DNA of 64,000 nt from JAQIBY01 sp963676165 (GTDB taxonomy: Bacteria > Bacteroidota > Bacteroidia > Bacteroidales > ML635J-15): assembly GCA_963676165.1 (NCBI GenBank), contig OY781043.1, forward strand, positions 1,116,001-1,180,000, in the 5' to 3' direction. Position 1 is the stretch's first letter. Each line of letters starts with the position of its first letter. Made by a program: the position numbers and the translations under genes. Below, one piece after another: positions 1 through 7,595 of the stretch. The notes under the pieces are model-generated. The model saw only the letters and a program-made list of their open reading frames with translations, searched no databases and was not told the origin of the DNA.

Positions 1-2781
1 TCTTTTGTTCATCATGTCGATGATGTCGTCACGCAATGGTGTTTTTTCAGTGAAGAGATAGTTGCCAATGACTTCTTGCAACTTTTCAGCATTCAGATCT
101 TCATCTTTGCTGAGGTTTTCAATGGCGAGTAGTCTTTCTTTGCTCCAGTAGTTTGCAAAGGCATCGGGAATGTCGTCAGAATCGTTAATGTGAGGTAAGT
201 TCTCGTGAATGAATCTTTCAATTAGTTCACGTTTCGAGCGCATTTTTGTGTCGCCTGTCATAATGTCTATGATTGCCTTTTTCTGAGACTCATGTTCATC
301 TTCTTTGGCATCTTTCAGTTTGGCGAGAAGCTTAAGGATATAAGCAACATTGATTTCATCACGATGAATTAATTCTAATTCAAAATCTACATCATTAAGG
401 ATGGATACTTTCTCTTTCTGGTGCTGACTTTTTGCTTTATCATACAAATCAAGATATTTGCTCTTGTAATCTTCAAAGCCTTGTTCTTCCATAGATAGGT
501 CGTCATAACTAAACTCGGTAAAGGTGTTCAGTACATTCTTGATGCGCATTAGTTCTCGGAACGCTTTTATGAACTCCAACTCTTTTTCTTCATCCTGCAA
601 ATTGTTGACGCTGTTTACAGTTGGTGCAATTTGTAACAAATCAATAAATGCCTTATTGAACATCGCAACATATTCTTCATATGGTTGTATGATGATTTCT
701 TCCTTGGCATTTGTGTTTGAGAAAAGTGAAATTGCATCATCTGTTGCTTCTTTCAGGTTGCGAAAGGATACAATGTTGCCTTGTGATTTTAACTCATTCA
801 GAATTCGGTTTGTTCTGGAATATGCCTGAATTAATCCATGATATTTGAGATTTTTATCAACGTAAAGTGTATTCAGAGTCTTGCTGTCAAAGCCAGTTAA
901 AAACATGTTTACGACTAGAAGTACGTCAATCTGTTTTTTCTTGACTCGCTTTGCGATGTCATTGTAATAATTGTAAAAACTCTGACTGTCTTTGGTTGTA
1001 AAGTTTGTGCTGAATTCTTTGTTGTAATGCCCAATAAATTCTTCGAGAGAGTCTCTTGAATGTTGTGAGTTTAATCCGTAAGCTCGGTTTGGTTCTGCTG
1101 CAATTTTCGAAGAAGTGTCTTCTTGAAGCTCCTCGTCTATGAATGCATTACCAATGGCATCTTTGTCGTCTTCGTTCGCTTGGTAGGAATAGATGCATGC
1201 TATCCGTAAATTATGTTCACCAGCTTCTTTTTTCTCATGAAATATTTTGTAATACTCAATGAGTGTATCAACACTTGATACTGCAAAAATACTTGTAAAT
1301 TCCTTGTTGTGTGTTTTTCTGGTGTGATTTGCAATGATGTAATCTACAATGTTGTTTAAGCGTACCGGAGCATTCATAACTTCGGCTTCATCAATGGCTT
1401 CAACGTTGATGTCTAAAATGTTTTCTTTCTTTTTAAACGTGCTAATGTATTCAATGGCAAATTTTAAAACATTTTCATCACGTATGGCATCGGTTATCAC
1501 ATATTGATGCAGTTTTTTATCGAACAGCATTGCTGTTGTTCTTTTTCCAAATTCATTCGTGCCTGCATTTTTATCAAAGATCGGAGTACCAGTAAAACCA
1601 AACATCTGACTTTTCGTGAAGAAGTTTTTGATATCGTCATGGGTTTTCCCAAATTGTGAGCGATGACATTCATCAAAAATGAAAACAATGTGTTTGTCTT
1701 TCAATGTTTCCATTTTGCTCAGATATCTGGATTTGCTGATGGCAGTATTGAGTTTTTGAATGGTTGTTACTATTAGTTTGTTGTCTCCAGCCATTTGGTT
1801 TACCAATGTGTTGGTGTTGGTTGTGCCATCAATGCTGCCTTTGCTGAAAGCGTTGAATTCTTTTGTGGTTTGATAGTCCAGATCTCTGCGATCAACGACA
1901 AAGACCACTTTGTGAACCTTTGGAAAGTTGGTGAGAATCTGAGCCGTTTTAAACGAAGTGAGTGTTTTCCCAGACCCTGTGGTATGCCAGATGTATCCAA
2001 ACTGATTGCTTTTTTCAACACGCTCAATGATAGCTTCTACAGCGTAAAACTGGTAGGGGCGAAGCACCATTAGAATTTTATCTGATTCATGAATGACAAT
2101 GTATTTGCAGATCATTTTTGAGATGTGGCAAGGTTCTAAAAATACATCGGTGAATTCAGAAAGCTGAGTAATGAGTTTGTTCTTTTCATCTGTCCAGTAA
2201 AAGGTTTGTTTGTAACTGCGAGCTTTTAGTGGACTGTTAGCATAATACTTGGTGTTTACACCATTGCTGATGACAAAAATCTGAATGAATTGGAATAAAC
2301 CATGACCACTCCAGTATGAATGTCTTTCGTAACGATTGGTTTGGTTGAATGCTTCTTTTAATTCAAGTCCTCTGCGTTTCAATTCTATCTGAACCAATGG
2401 CAAACCATTGATTAGGATGGTGACGTCGTAACGATTTTTGTACGTCCCTTCCATGCTTACCTGCTGGGTTACCTGATATTGGTTTTGACACCATTTTATC
2501 TGATTGATTAGTTCAATGGTTTTGTGTTCGCCTTGATCATTGGTGTAAGGTACACGATCACGCAATATTTTTGCCCGCTCAAATACATTCCCTTTGTTGA
2601 TGTAATTCAAAATCTGCGTGAAATCATTATCAGAAAGCGTTGTTTTATTATGAATTTCCAGTTGTGACTTTAGGTTCGCTAATAAGTCTTTTTCATCATG
2701 GATGTCAACTTTCTTGTAACTCAGATTTTGTAATTGGGTGACAAGGTTGTTTTCTAATATTTGTTCGGGTTGTGTGATCAT
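1..2781 (-). CDS. hsdR: Type I restriction enzyme, R (motor/nuclease) subunit, partial
   Basis: This is the DNA-translocating and cleaving subunit of a type I restriction-modification complex. About 927 residues are visible, and the frame is still open at the window start, so the C-terminus is missing. Starting from the ATG at 2781 (MITQPEQI), a PD-(D/E)xK nuclease core is visible near residues 118-136 (RYDV followed by QIELK). The Walker A motif TTGSGKT lies at about 267-273 and the DECH box at about 370-373, followed by further SF2 helicase motifs. It is read in the same direction as hsdM and hsdS but is separated from hsdS by about 2 kb carrying two transposase genes. An imperfect copy of its first codons lies at 3458-3485, so the original 5' end may have been disturbed. 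Motif content makes the assignment secure. Confidence 0.95.
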   Translation of the reverse strand, partial: MITQPEQILENNLVTQLQNLSYKKVDIHDEKDLLANLKSQLEIHNKTTLSDNDFTQILNYINKGNVFERAKILRDRVPYTNDQGEHKTIELINQIKWCQNQYQVTQQVSMEGTYKNRYDVTILINGLPLVQIELKRRGLELKEAFNQTNRYERHSYWSGHGLFQFIQIFVISNGVNTKYYANSPLKARSYKQTFYWTDEKNKLITQLSEFTDVFLEPCHISKMICKYIVIHESDKILMVLRPYQFYAVEAIIERVEKSNQFGYIWHTTGSGKTLTSFKTAQILTNFPKVHKVVFVVDRRDLDYQTTKEFNAFSKGSIDGTTNTNTLVNQMAGDNKLIVTTIQKLNTAISKSRYLSKMETLKDKHIVFIFDECHRSQFGKTHDDIKNFFTKSQMFGFTGTPIFDKNAGTNEFGKRTTAMLFDKKLHQYVITDAIRDENVLKFAIEYISTFKKKENILDINVEAIDEAEVMNAPVRLNNIVDYIIANHTRKTHNKEFTSIFAVSSVDTLIEYYKIFHEKKEAGEHNLRIACIYSYQANEDDKDAIGNAFIDEELQEDTSSKIAAEPNRAYGLNSQHSRDSLEEFIGHYNKEFSTNFTTKDSQSFYNYYNDIAKRVKKKQIDVLLVVNMFLTGFDSKTLNTLYVDKNLKYHGLIQAYSRTNRILNELKSQGNIVSFRNLKEATDDAISLFSNTNAKEEIIIQPYEEYVAMFNKAFIDLLQIAPTVNSVNNLQDEEKELEFIKAFRELMRIKNVLNTFTEFSYDDLSMEEQGFEDYKSKYLDLYDKAKSQHQKEKVSILNDVDFELELIHRDEINVAYILKLLAKLKDAKEDEHESQKKAIIDIMTGDTKMRSKRELIERFIHENLPHINDSDDIPDAFANYWSKERLLAIENLSKDEDLNAEKLQEVIGNYLFTEKTPLRDDIIDMMNKR

Positions 2782-2783
2782 AA
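2756..2783. repeat. Imperfect 28-bp direct repeat, copy 1 (hsdR start)
   Basis: These 28 bases cover the hsdR start codon and its first codons. They recur at 3458-3485 in the same orientation with only two mismatches. The two copies bracket the small transposase and its palindromes, as if the hsdR 5' end had been duplicated when that unit arrived. Confidence 0.75.
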
Positions 2784-2797
2784 ATGCTTGTTTTTAT

Positions 2798-2862
2798 GCT
2801 CCGTAGGAGCAAACTGTTAGTAGCACCATGGGTGCGAATTTATTGCGTAGCTCCATCGGAGC
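2798..2862. repeat. REP-like cluster: three 13-bp palindromes, hsdR side
   Basis: Three hairpins with 5-bp arms and 3-base loops lie 25-27 bp apart: GCTCCgtaGGAGC at 2798-2810, GCACCatgGGTGC at 2823-2835 and GCTCCatcGGAGC at 2850-2862. The arms differ between copies but stay complementary. They sit directly downstream of the small Y1 transposase gene, the usual arrangement of REP palindromes around a RAYT gene. Confidence 0.8.
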
Positions 2863-2868
2863 GATCTG

Positions 2869-3330
2869 TTATTCTATCCAATGAAATAAATATTTTTCAT
2901 CGTATTCAACATTAAATTTCTCTAAAAAATCTAAATATTCTTCCTTAAATGATTTTTTCAAATGATGTTGTTCTTGATTTAAAATATAATTTACCACATT
3001 GTCTATTTGACTTTTTGAATATGAAAATGCTCCAAACCCTTCTTGCCAACGGAATTTCCCAGTTACCCACTTTTTGTCTGTAATGAATTTGGATGCCCCG
3101 GCTTTAATGTCTCTTACTAAATCGGAGACAGATAAATTGGGTTTCATCCCAACTAATAAATGAACATGGTCGGGCATAGCAAAGATAGCTAGTAATTTTT
3201 GTTTGCGCTCAGTGACAATACCAGTGATGTATTTATGAAGTTCTTCACGATTTTGTTTTGAAATAAGGTTTTGTCGGCTTTGAACAGTAAAAACAATTTG
3301 TATAAATATTTGCGAATATGTATTTGCCAT
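2869..3330 (-). CDS. REP-associated/IS200-like Y1 (HUH) transposase, small form
   Basis: This 153-residue single-strand DNA transposase belongs to the Y1_Tnp superfamily. The metal-binding HUH motif appears as PDHVHLLVG, and the likely nucleophilic tyrosine lies in VVNYILNQEQHH near the C-terminus. The length is typical of the compact IS200-like type. Three short palindromes lie on each side (2798-2862 and 3377-3439). These enzymes bind and nick hairpins at REP-like sequences. The gene reads as intact and starts at an ATG. It sits between hsdS and hsdR and has no evident role in restriction. It could be a domesticated RAYT or a mobile IS200-type gene; no IS605 tnpB partner is present. Confidence 0.9.
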   Translation of the reverse strand: MANTYSQIFIQIVFTVQSRQNLISKQNREELHKYITGIVTERKQKLLAIFAMPDHVHLLVGMKPNLSVSDLVRDIKAGASKFITDKKWVTGKFRWQEGFGAFSYSKSQIDNVVNYILNQEQHHLKKSFKEEYLDFLEKFNVEYDEKYLFHWIE

Positions 3331-3376
3331 AATTATTGATTTTTGAGGTTGTGATTAAATATCCAGTAAACAGGTC

Positions 3377-3439
3377 GCCCCTATGGGGCTATAAATAGAA
3401 CGCTCTTTTAGAGCTACAAACAGGTCGTCCCTACGGGAC
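3377..3439. repeat. REP-like cluster: three 13-bp palindromes, upstream side
   Basis: Three further hairpins of the same design lie exactly 25 bp apart: GCCCCtatGGGGC at 3377-3389, GCTCTtttAGAGC at 3402-3414 and GTCCCtacGGGAC at 3427-3439. The first and third share the leader AAACAGGTC. Together with the cluster at 2798-2862 they flank the small Y1 transposase symmetrically. Confidence 0.8.
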
Positions 3440-3457
3440 TGAAATTTAAAGTTAATG

Positions 3458-3485
3458 AATATTTGTTCGTGCTGTGTGATCATAA
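3458..3485. repeat. Imperfect 28-bp direct repeat, copy 2 (copy of hsdR start)
   Basis: This is the second copy of the hsdR start region, differing from 2756-2783 at two positions. Read on the minus strand it encodes MITQHEQI, then leaves homology and meets a stop within the palindromes. The remaining sequence up to 3734 shows no gene and no other clear signal. Confidence 0.75.
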
Positions 3486-3734
3486 CAGAATGTAATCTTC
3501 AATTTATCTATGTGGTTTTTGCGAATGTACAGAATATTTCGATAGAAGAGATGATTTACACTGAAGATATAGTGTTGTAGATTTTAATAGACTACTAAAA
3601 AATGACCCAAGAGCAGTTCTTATGGTATGCAACTCGGGTTCTGTTACTGCAAAAGTAATGTGATTTTATTTCTTATCAAAATTGTGTTGTAAGTTAATTA
3701 GAATCTGTGGTTTATCTTTATGAGGATGTATTTG

Positions 3735-4343
3735 TTAAACCGTAAATAAATCATCGCCTTTCCAGTTTTTGGGATTGTCGATGATGTATTTTTTTATATT
3801 TTGAGATGCTCTGTTGTTGCGAATAATATGATCGTGAAATCTTGGTTGCCATGCAAAATTTTTATTGATTTTTCGCGATTCAATGGTGCATTTTCGTTTA
3901 TATTGATTAATAATCGATCCAAGCGTTGCAGGGTTCCATCTTTTTGATGCATTTGCTGTTTGTGAGATATTCGTCGAGATATCTGTCGAGACGTCCAATT
4001 TGGACGTCTGTTCTGTCTGTGCTTTCTTTTTTTCTTCTTCTTTCTTTTTTTCTTTTTCTATTTCTTCATGTTTTTTATTGATGGTGATAATCCCATGAAT
4101 ATGGTTGGGCATTACGATGAATGCTTCCAATTCTATGAATGGAAAATGAAGCGGTATTTCATGCCAATATTTTTCAGCTATTTTCCCGATTTCTGATAAT
4201 TGCATTTGTCCATTAGAGATTTCTCCAAAAAAATGCTTGCGATTTTCTGTGCAGATGGTTACAAAATAAGCTGCATTACTCCCATAATCCCACGATTGCA
4301 GGCGATTAGACTCAATGCGGTATTTATTTTGAAACAAGGTCAT
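3735..4343 (-). CDS. REP-associated Y1 (HUH) transposase, long form
   Basis: This is a second Y1_Tnp protein of about 202 residues, of the longer RAYT type. It starts at the ATG at 4343 (MTLFQNKYR), 12 bases after the stop of the upstream reading frame. The HUH motif reads MPNHIHGIITI and the catalytic tyrosine lies in KKYIIDNPKNW near the C-terminus. Between them is a variable insert: a lysine/glutamate-rich run followed by a repetitive DVSTDISTNIS stretch, whose DNA contains a 19-bp near-perfect palindrome (3990-4008). It is unrelated in detail to the small transposase at 2869-3330. I saw no 13-bp palindrome cluster next to it. Confidence 0.88.
   Translation of the reverse strand: MTLFQNKYRIESNRLQSWDYGSNAAYFVTICTENRKHFFGEISNGQMQLSEIGKIAEKYWHEIPLHFPFIELEAFIVMPNHIHGIITINKKHEEIEKEKKKEEEKKKAQTEQTSKLDVSTDISTNISQTANASKRWNPATLGSIINQYKRKCTIESRKINKNFAWQPRFHDHIIRNNRASQNIKKYIIDNPKNWKGDDLFTV
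3990..4008. repeat. 19-bp palindrome inside the long RAYT gene
   Basis: The sequence GACGTCCAAtTTGGACGTC has 9-bp perfect arms around a single central base. It lies within the codons for the repetitive, probably unstructured insert of the transposase, so the coding sequence itself contains a hairpin-forming site. Confidence 0.7.
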
Positions 4344-4354
4344 TTTGAATAATA

Positions 4355-4735
4355 TTAATTGCAGAATATTGCATAAAGTGATCCCAATAATGCTAAAACT
4401 GAGATAACAATTGGAAGCCACCAAAAACGGGTTGCTAGCCCTTTTGCATTATTAATTTTTTCTTGCTTTCGAATTACTTTGTCATAATAGGTTTGCCAAC
4501 TACCATATTTCTCAAACACAAGATGCCCATTCCTTCTTAATATCAAGCTGTATTTACCATTTCCAGCACCTTTAAGCTGTTTCACTAAATCATGCTGAAC
4601 TAGAAATTACACATATTGATAATCTGTTTGAACAATAGCTCTTTTATCATAACCTTGAGGATTAATGGGTTCATTATACAATTTTGTTAAAATTGCATTG
4701 ATTTCTTTGTGAAATATTTGATCATACTCTTTCAT
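4355..4735 (-). pseudogene. Small membrane protein gene interrupted by an in-frame stop
   Basis: An ATG at 4735 opens a frame (MKEYDQIFHKE...) that runs 42 codons to a TAA at 4607-4609. It then continues in the same frame without any shift for another 83 codons to a natural stop at 4355. The second part (about 76 residues from a GTG at 4585) ends in one predicted transmembrane segment (WWLPIVISVLALLGSLYAIF). The continuous frame suggests one gene of about 126 codons with a single nonsense change. I do not recognise the family. The fragments could also be two short proteins, but the downstream one has only a weak start. Confidence 0.6.
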
Positions 4736-4748
4736 AATTCATAATTGG

Positions 4749-5840
4749 TTACACAAACATTTTCTGTAACAAGCCTTTCTTCCACTGCTGTGATGCCTCA
4801 ATTTGTTGCTCAGTTTTCTCAATCTTTTTATCAATGGAGGTGAGGAAGGAAGCTATTTTTTGTTGCTCCTTTAGTGTAGGAATTAATAGATTTATCTTTT
4901 CTAATGTTGATTTTGATAAACTCGGAACTCCGGATGCTTCATTATATTTATACCAATTGATTTGCTTGAAAATTAAGTAAATGAAAATTGGCAGTACACC
5001 TTTGAAAGAATGAGTATAGAAAAGTGTGTCTACTGTCCAAAATTTCCCAGTTAAATAGATTGGTTTATCAATTGTTCCTTTTCTACCAATGCCAACACTT
5101 TCTCCATCATATAAGTAGTCGTTAACTAATAGCATTTTGCCACCAGTCCCATAAACAGGGATATTTCCCGCTTTAAGATGTTTGTAATCTTTTCCATTAC
5201 CTATTTTTAAAATCTCCCCCAACTTCTTTTCTTCCCAATCAGGTGGTTCGACAAGCTCACCAACCTCATTGGTTATTTTAAAGCGAATTTCCTGAGAAAA
5301 TATTTTCTGCATTATACCTTTTTTGTATTTCTCCAATTCGGCTTTCTTTTTTTGCAATAGGTTTATGCGTTTGTCAACTGCGGTGAGGAAGTTGGCGATG
5401 CGGGTTTGTTCATCTGGTTCAGGAATATTTATATTGATTTTTTCAATTGTAGATTTTGATAAACTTGGGACACCTGATGCTTCATTATATTTTTTCCAAT
5501 TTATATTTTGAAAAATCGAGAATAAAAACTTTGGGTTTGAACTTTTAAAAGAGTGAGTGTAAAACAATGTATCAACAGTCCAAAATTTACCTGAAAGGAA
5601 AACAGGTTTATCAATAGTTCCTTTCCTTCCAATTCCTATACTCTCGCCGTCATAAATAAATTCATTTACAGAAGTCATGTATCCACCAGTACCATAAACT
5701 GGAATATCACCACAGTTTAAATGTTTGTAATCTTTTCCGCTTCCAATTTTTAAAACTTCTCCGATTTTCTTTTCAACCCATTCCCCTTCAAACTCAGGGA
5801 ATCGTAATTCAGGGATATTATGTTGTGTGTTGTTGTTCAT
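4749..5840 (-). CDS. hsdS: Type I restriction-modification specificity subunit with two near-identical TRDs
   Basis: HsdS (363 residues) gives the HsdM/HsdR complex its DNA sequence specificity. It has the standard layout: TRD1 (about 20-150), a helical spacer (150-185), TRD2 (205-330) and a C-terminal helix (330-363). The two TRDs are unusually alike. Both contain KIGxGKDYKHL, IPVYGTGG, GIGRKGTIDKP, GKFWTVDTLFYTHSFK and YNEASGVPSLSKST. Most HsdS proteins have unrelated TRDs for two different half-sites, so this one should recognise a symmetric bipartite site. It lies just downstream of hsdM. The start codon overlaps a TGA in the frame that continues past the hsdM stop. Confidence 0.95.
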   Translation of the reverse strand: MNNNTQHNIPELRFPEFEGEWVEKKIGEVLKIGSGKDYKHLNCGDIPVYGTGGYMTSVNEFIYDGESIGIGRKGTIDKPVFLSGKFWTVDTLFYTHSFKSSNPKFLFSIFQNINWKKYNEASGVPSLSKSTIEKININIPEPDEQTRIANFLTAVDKRINLLQKKKAELEKYKKGIMQKIFSQEIRFKITNEVGELVEPPDWEEKKLGEILKIGNGKDYKHLKAGNIPVYGTGGKMLLVNDYLYDGESVGIGRKGTIDKPIYLTGKFWTVDTLFYTHSFKGVLPIFIYLIFKQINWYKYNEASGVPSLSKSTLEKINLLIPTLKEQQKIASFLTSIDKKIEKTEQQIEASQQWKKGLLQKMFV

Positions 5841-5872
5841 TCGTTTTGTTTTGTTGTTTCGTTATTGTAGAT

Positions 5873-5950
5873 CCGGTCTGTCCCGTATATCCGGACGGTT
5901 ATCCCGTTGATCCGGACGGCTACCCCGTTGATCCGGACGGCCGTCCGGAT
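5873..5950. repeat. GC-rich 21-bp tandem repeats ending in an 18-bp palindrome
   Basis: Units beginning CCGGACGG start at 5891, 5912 and 5933 (period 21), with a degenerate unit at 5873. The block ends in the perfect palindrome TCCGGACGGCCGTCCGGA at 5932-5949. It is strikingly GC-rich for this window and fills the junction between the hsdM stop codon and the hsdS start. Confidence 0.8.
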
Positions 5951-7519
5951 TTACGGGGCGGTTATCCCGAGTTCTTTGCAATAACGATCAATTTCTTTGT
6001 TGATATCTATTAGTTCATTATCGATTGTTTTTAGATTGTTGGCAACTTCGTCTATGTCTATAGGCTCTTCTTCTTCAAAGGTGTCCACGTAACGTGGGAT
6101 GTTCAGGTTGTAATCGTTTTCGGCAATTTCTTCCAAAGTGGCTACATAGCTGTATTTGTCTTTGGTTTCTCTTGCTCGGTATGTGTCAATGATTTCCTGT
6201 ACGTCTTTGTCTCGTAATTCGTTTTGGTTTCCGTTTTTGATGAAATGATCATCTCCACTGGCATCAATAAAAACGATATTCTCATCTGCTTCTCTGCATT
6301 TTTTAAAGACCATAATGCAAGTAGGGATGCTAGTTCCGTAAAAGATGTTTGCAGGTAATCCTATCACGGCATCGAGGTAATTCAGCTCACTGATTAAATA
6401 TTTGCGGATAACACCTTCTGCCGCTCCTCTGAACAAAACCCCATGAGGTAAAACAGTCGCCATAATTCCATTGTCTGCAAGCTGATGAATCATATGCAGA
6501 ACAAAAGCATAGTCTGCTTTTGTTTTTGGTGCAAGTTTTCCGTATTGGCTGAAACGTTCGTCAGTATTGTTCAATGGATTTTCATTACTTTTCCAATGCG
6601 CAGAGAATGGCGGATTTGCAACGACAGCTTCAAAGCGCTTGTCAAAGTGCTGTGGGTTTTCCAGTGTGTCTTCCTGCTGTATGTCAAATTCACGATAGTG
6701 CTTGTCATGCAAAATCATGTTCATACGTGCCAGGTTGTAAGTTGTGCGGTTGAGTTCTTGTCCGTAAAACTCACTCACATTGGAAACTTCTTTTGCTACA
6801 CGCAGAAGCAATGAGCCTGAACCACAGGTTGGATCATACACAGATTTGAGTTTTGTTTTTCCGGTAGTGACAATCTTTGCCAGAATTTTGGAAACTTGTT
6901 GTGGTGTATAGAATTCTCCTGCGGATTTTCCTGCACCGGCTGCAAATTTTGCAATCAGGTATTCATAAGCATCACCCAAGACATCAGCTTCTACTTCGTC
7001 CAGTTTGAAGTCAATTTTATCAAGATGATTCAGAATTTTAACAATGACTTCGTTCCTTGCACCAACTGTTCTACCTATTTTAGTTGAATTCAGATCAAGG
7101 TCTTCAAACAAAGCATTAAAATCGTCTTCAGATTCTGTACCCATAGTGCTTTGCTCAATGTGATTCATCACTGCCTGCAAATCTTCAATGATGTAATTGC
7201 TTTCACTTTCGGTATCAGAATTCCCTTTTTTTGCGAGCTCAGAAAACAATTCATGAGGAAGGAGGAAATAGCCCAATTTTAGAAGTGATTCTTCTTTAAT
7301 GGCATCCAGGGTTTCCTGCTCAGTTACCTTGCTGTAGTCAGTCACTTTTTCTCCTGCCAATAAATTGTTGGCATATAGATATTGCTTCTCACTCAGGTAC
7401 TTATAGAAGATAAACCCGAGAATATAATCTCGGTAATCGTCCGCACTAATCTTTCCACGTAGCAAATTTGCTATTCCCCACAGTTGGGTTTCCAATACTT
7501 TCTTTTGGTCTTCTGACAT
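5951..7519 (-). CDS. hsdM: Type I restriction-modification methyltransferase subunit
   Basis: HsdM (522 residues) is the N6-adenine methyltransferase of the type I complex. An N-terminal helical HsdM_N region (about 1-150) is followed by the methylase domain. SAM-binding motif I appears as DPTCGSGSLLL (about 229-239), and catalytic motif IV as ANPPF (301-305). The upstream GEFYTPQQV motif is typical of the family. The TAA stop at 5951-5953 lies at the edge of the GC-rich repeat. Without it the same frame would continue 37 codons to a TGA overlapping the hsdS ATG, the coupling normally seen between hsdM and hsdS. The present C-terminus may therefore have been trimmed by the repeat. Confidence 0.95.
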   Translation of the reverse strand: MSEDQKKVLETQLWGIANLLRGKISADDYRDYILGFIFYKYLSEKQYLYANNLLAGEKVTDYSKVTEQETLDAIKEESLLKLGYFLLPHELFSELAKKGNSDTESESNYIIEDLQAVMNHIEQSTMGTESEDDFNALFEDLDLNSTKIGRTVGARNEVIVKILNHLDKIDFKLDEVEADVLGDAYEYLIAKFAAGAGKSAGEFYTPQQVSKILAKIVTTGKTKLKSVYDPTCGSGSLLLRVAKEVSNVSEFYGQELNRTTYNLARMNMILHDKHYREFDIQQEDTLENPQHFDKRFEAVVANPPFSAHWKSNENPLNNTDERFSQYGKLAPKTKADYAFVLHMIHQLADNGIMATVLPHGVLFRGAAEGVIRKYLISELNYLDAVIGLPANIFYGTSIPTCIMVFKKCREADENIVFIDASGDDHFIKNGNQNELRDKDVQEIIDTYRARETKDKYSYVATLEEIAENDYNLNIPRYVDTFEEEEPIDIDEVANNLKTIDNELIDINKEIDRYCKELGITAP

Positions 7520-7595
7520 GCTTTGTTGTTTCTTTCAATAAAGAGTTAAAATTACAAATTTGGATTGGAAAATGAGTTATTGCACAAATGAATTA

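Noticed and set aside
2798..3439. Possible CRISPR-like array from regularly spaced repeats
   Set aside because: The repeated units are 13-bp palindromes with differing arms, not identical repeats with unique spacers, and no cas gene is present.
3600..3660. tRNA-like or stable RNA stem (ACCCAAG ... CTCGGGT)
   Set aside because: Only one short imperfect stem; no cloverleaf or other RNA family features.
5825..6013. Plus-strand frame with PDGYPVD repeats
   Set aside because: It is the translation of the 21-bp tandem repeat and antisense of hsdM; repeat periodicity in a multiple of three makes such frames inevitable.
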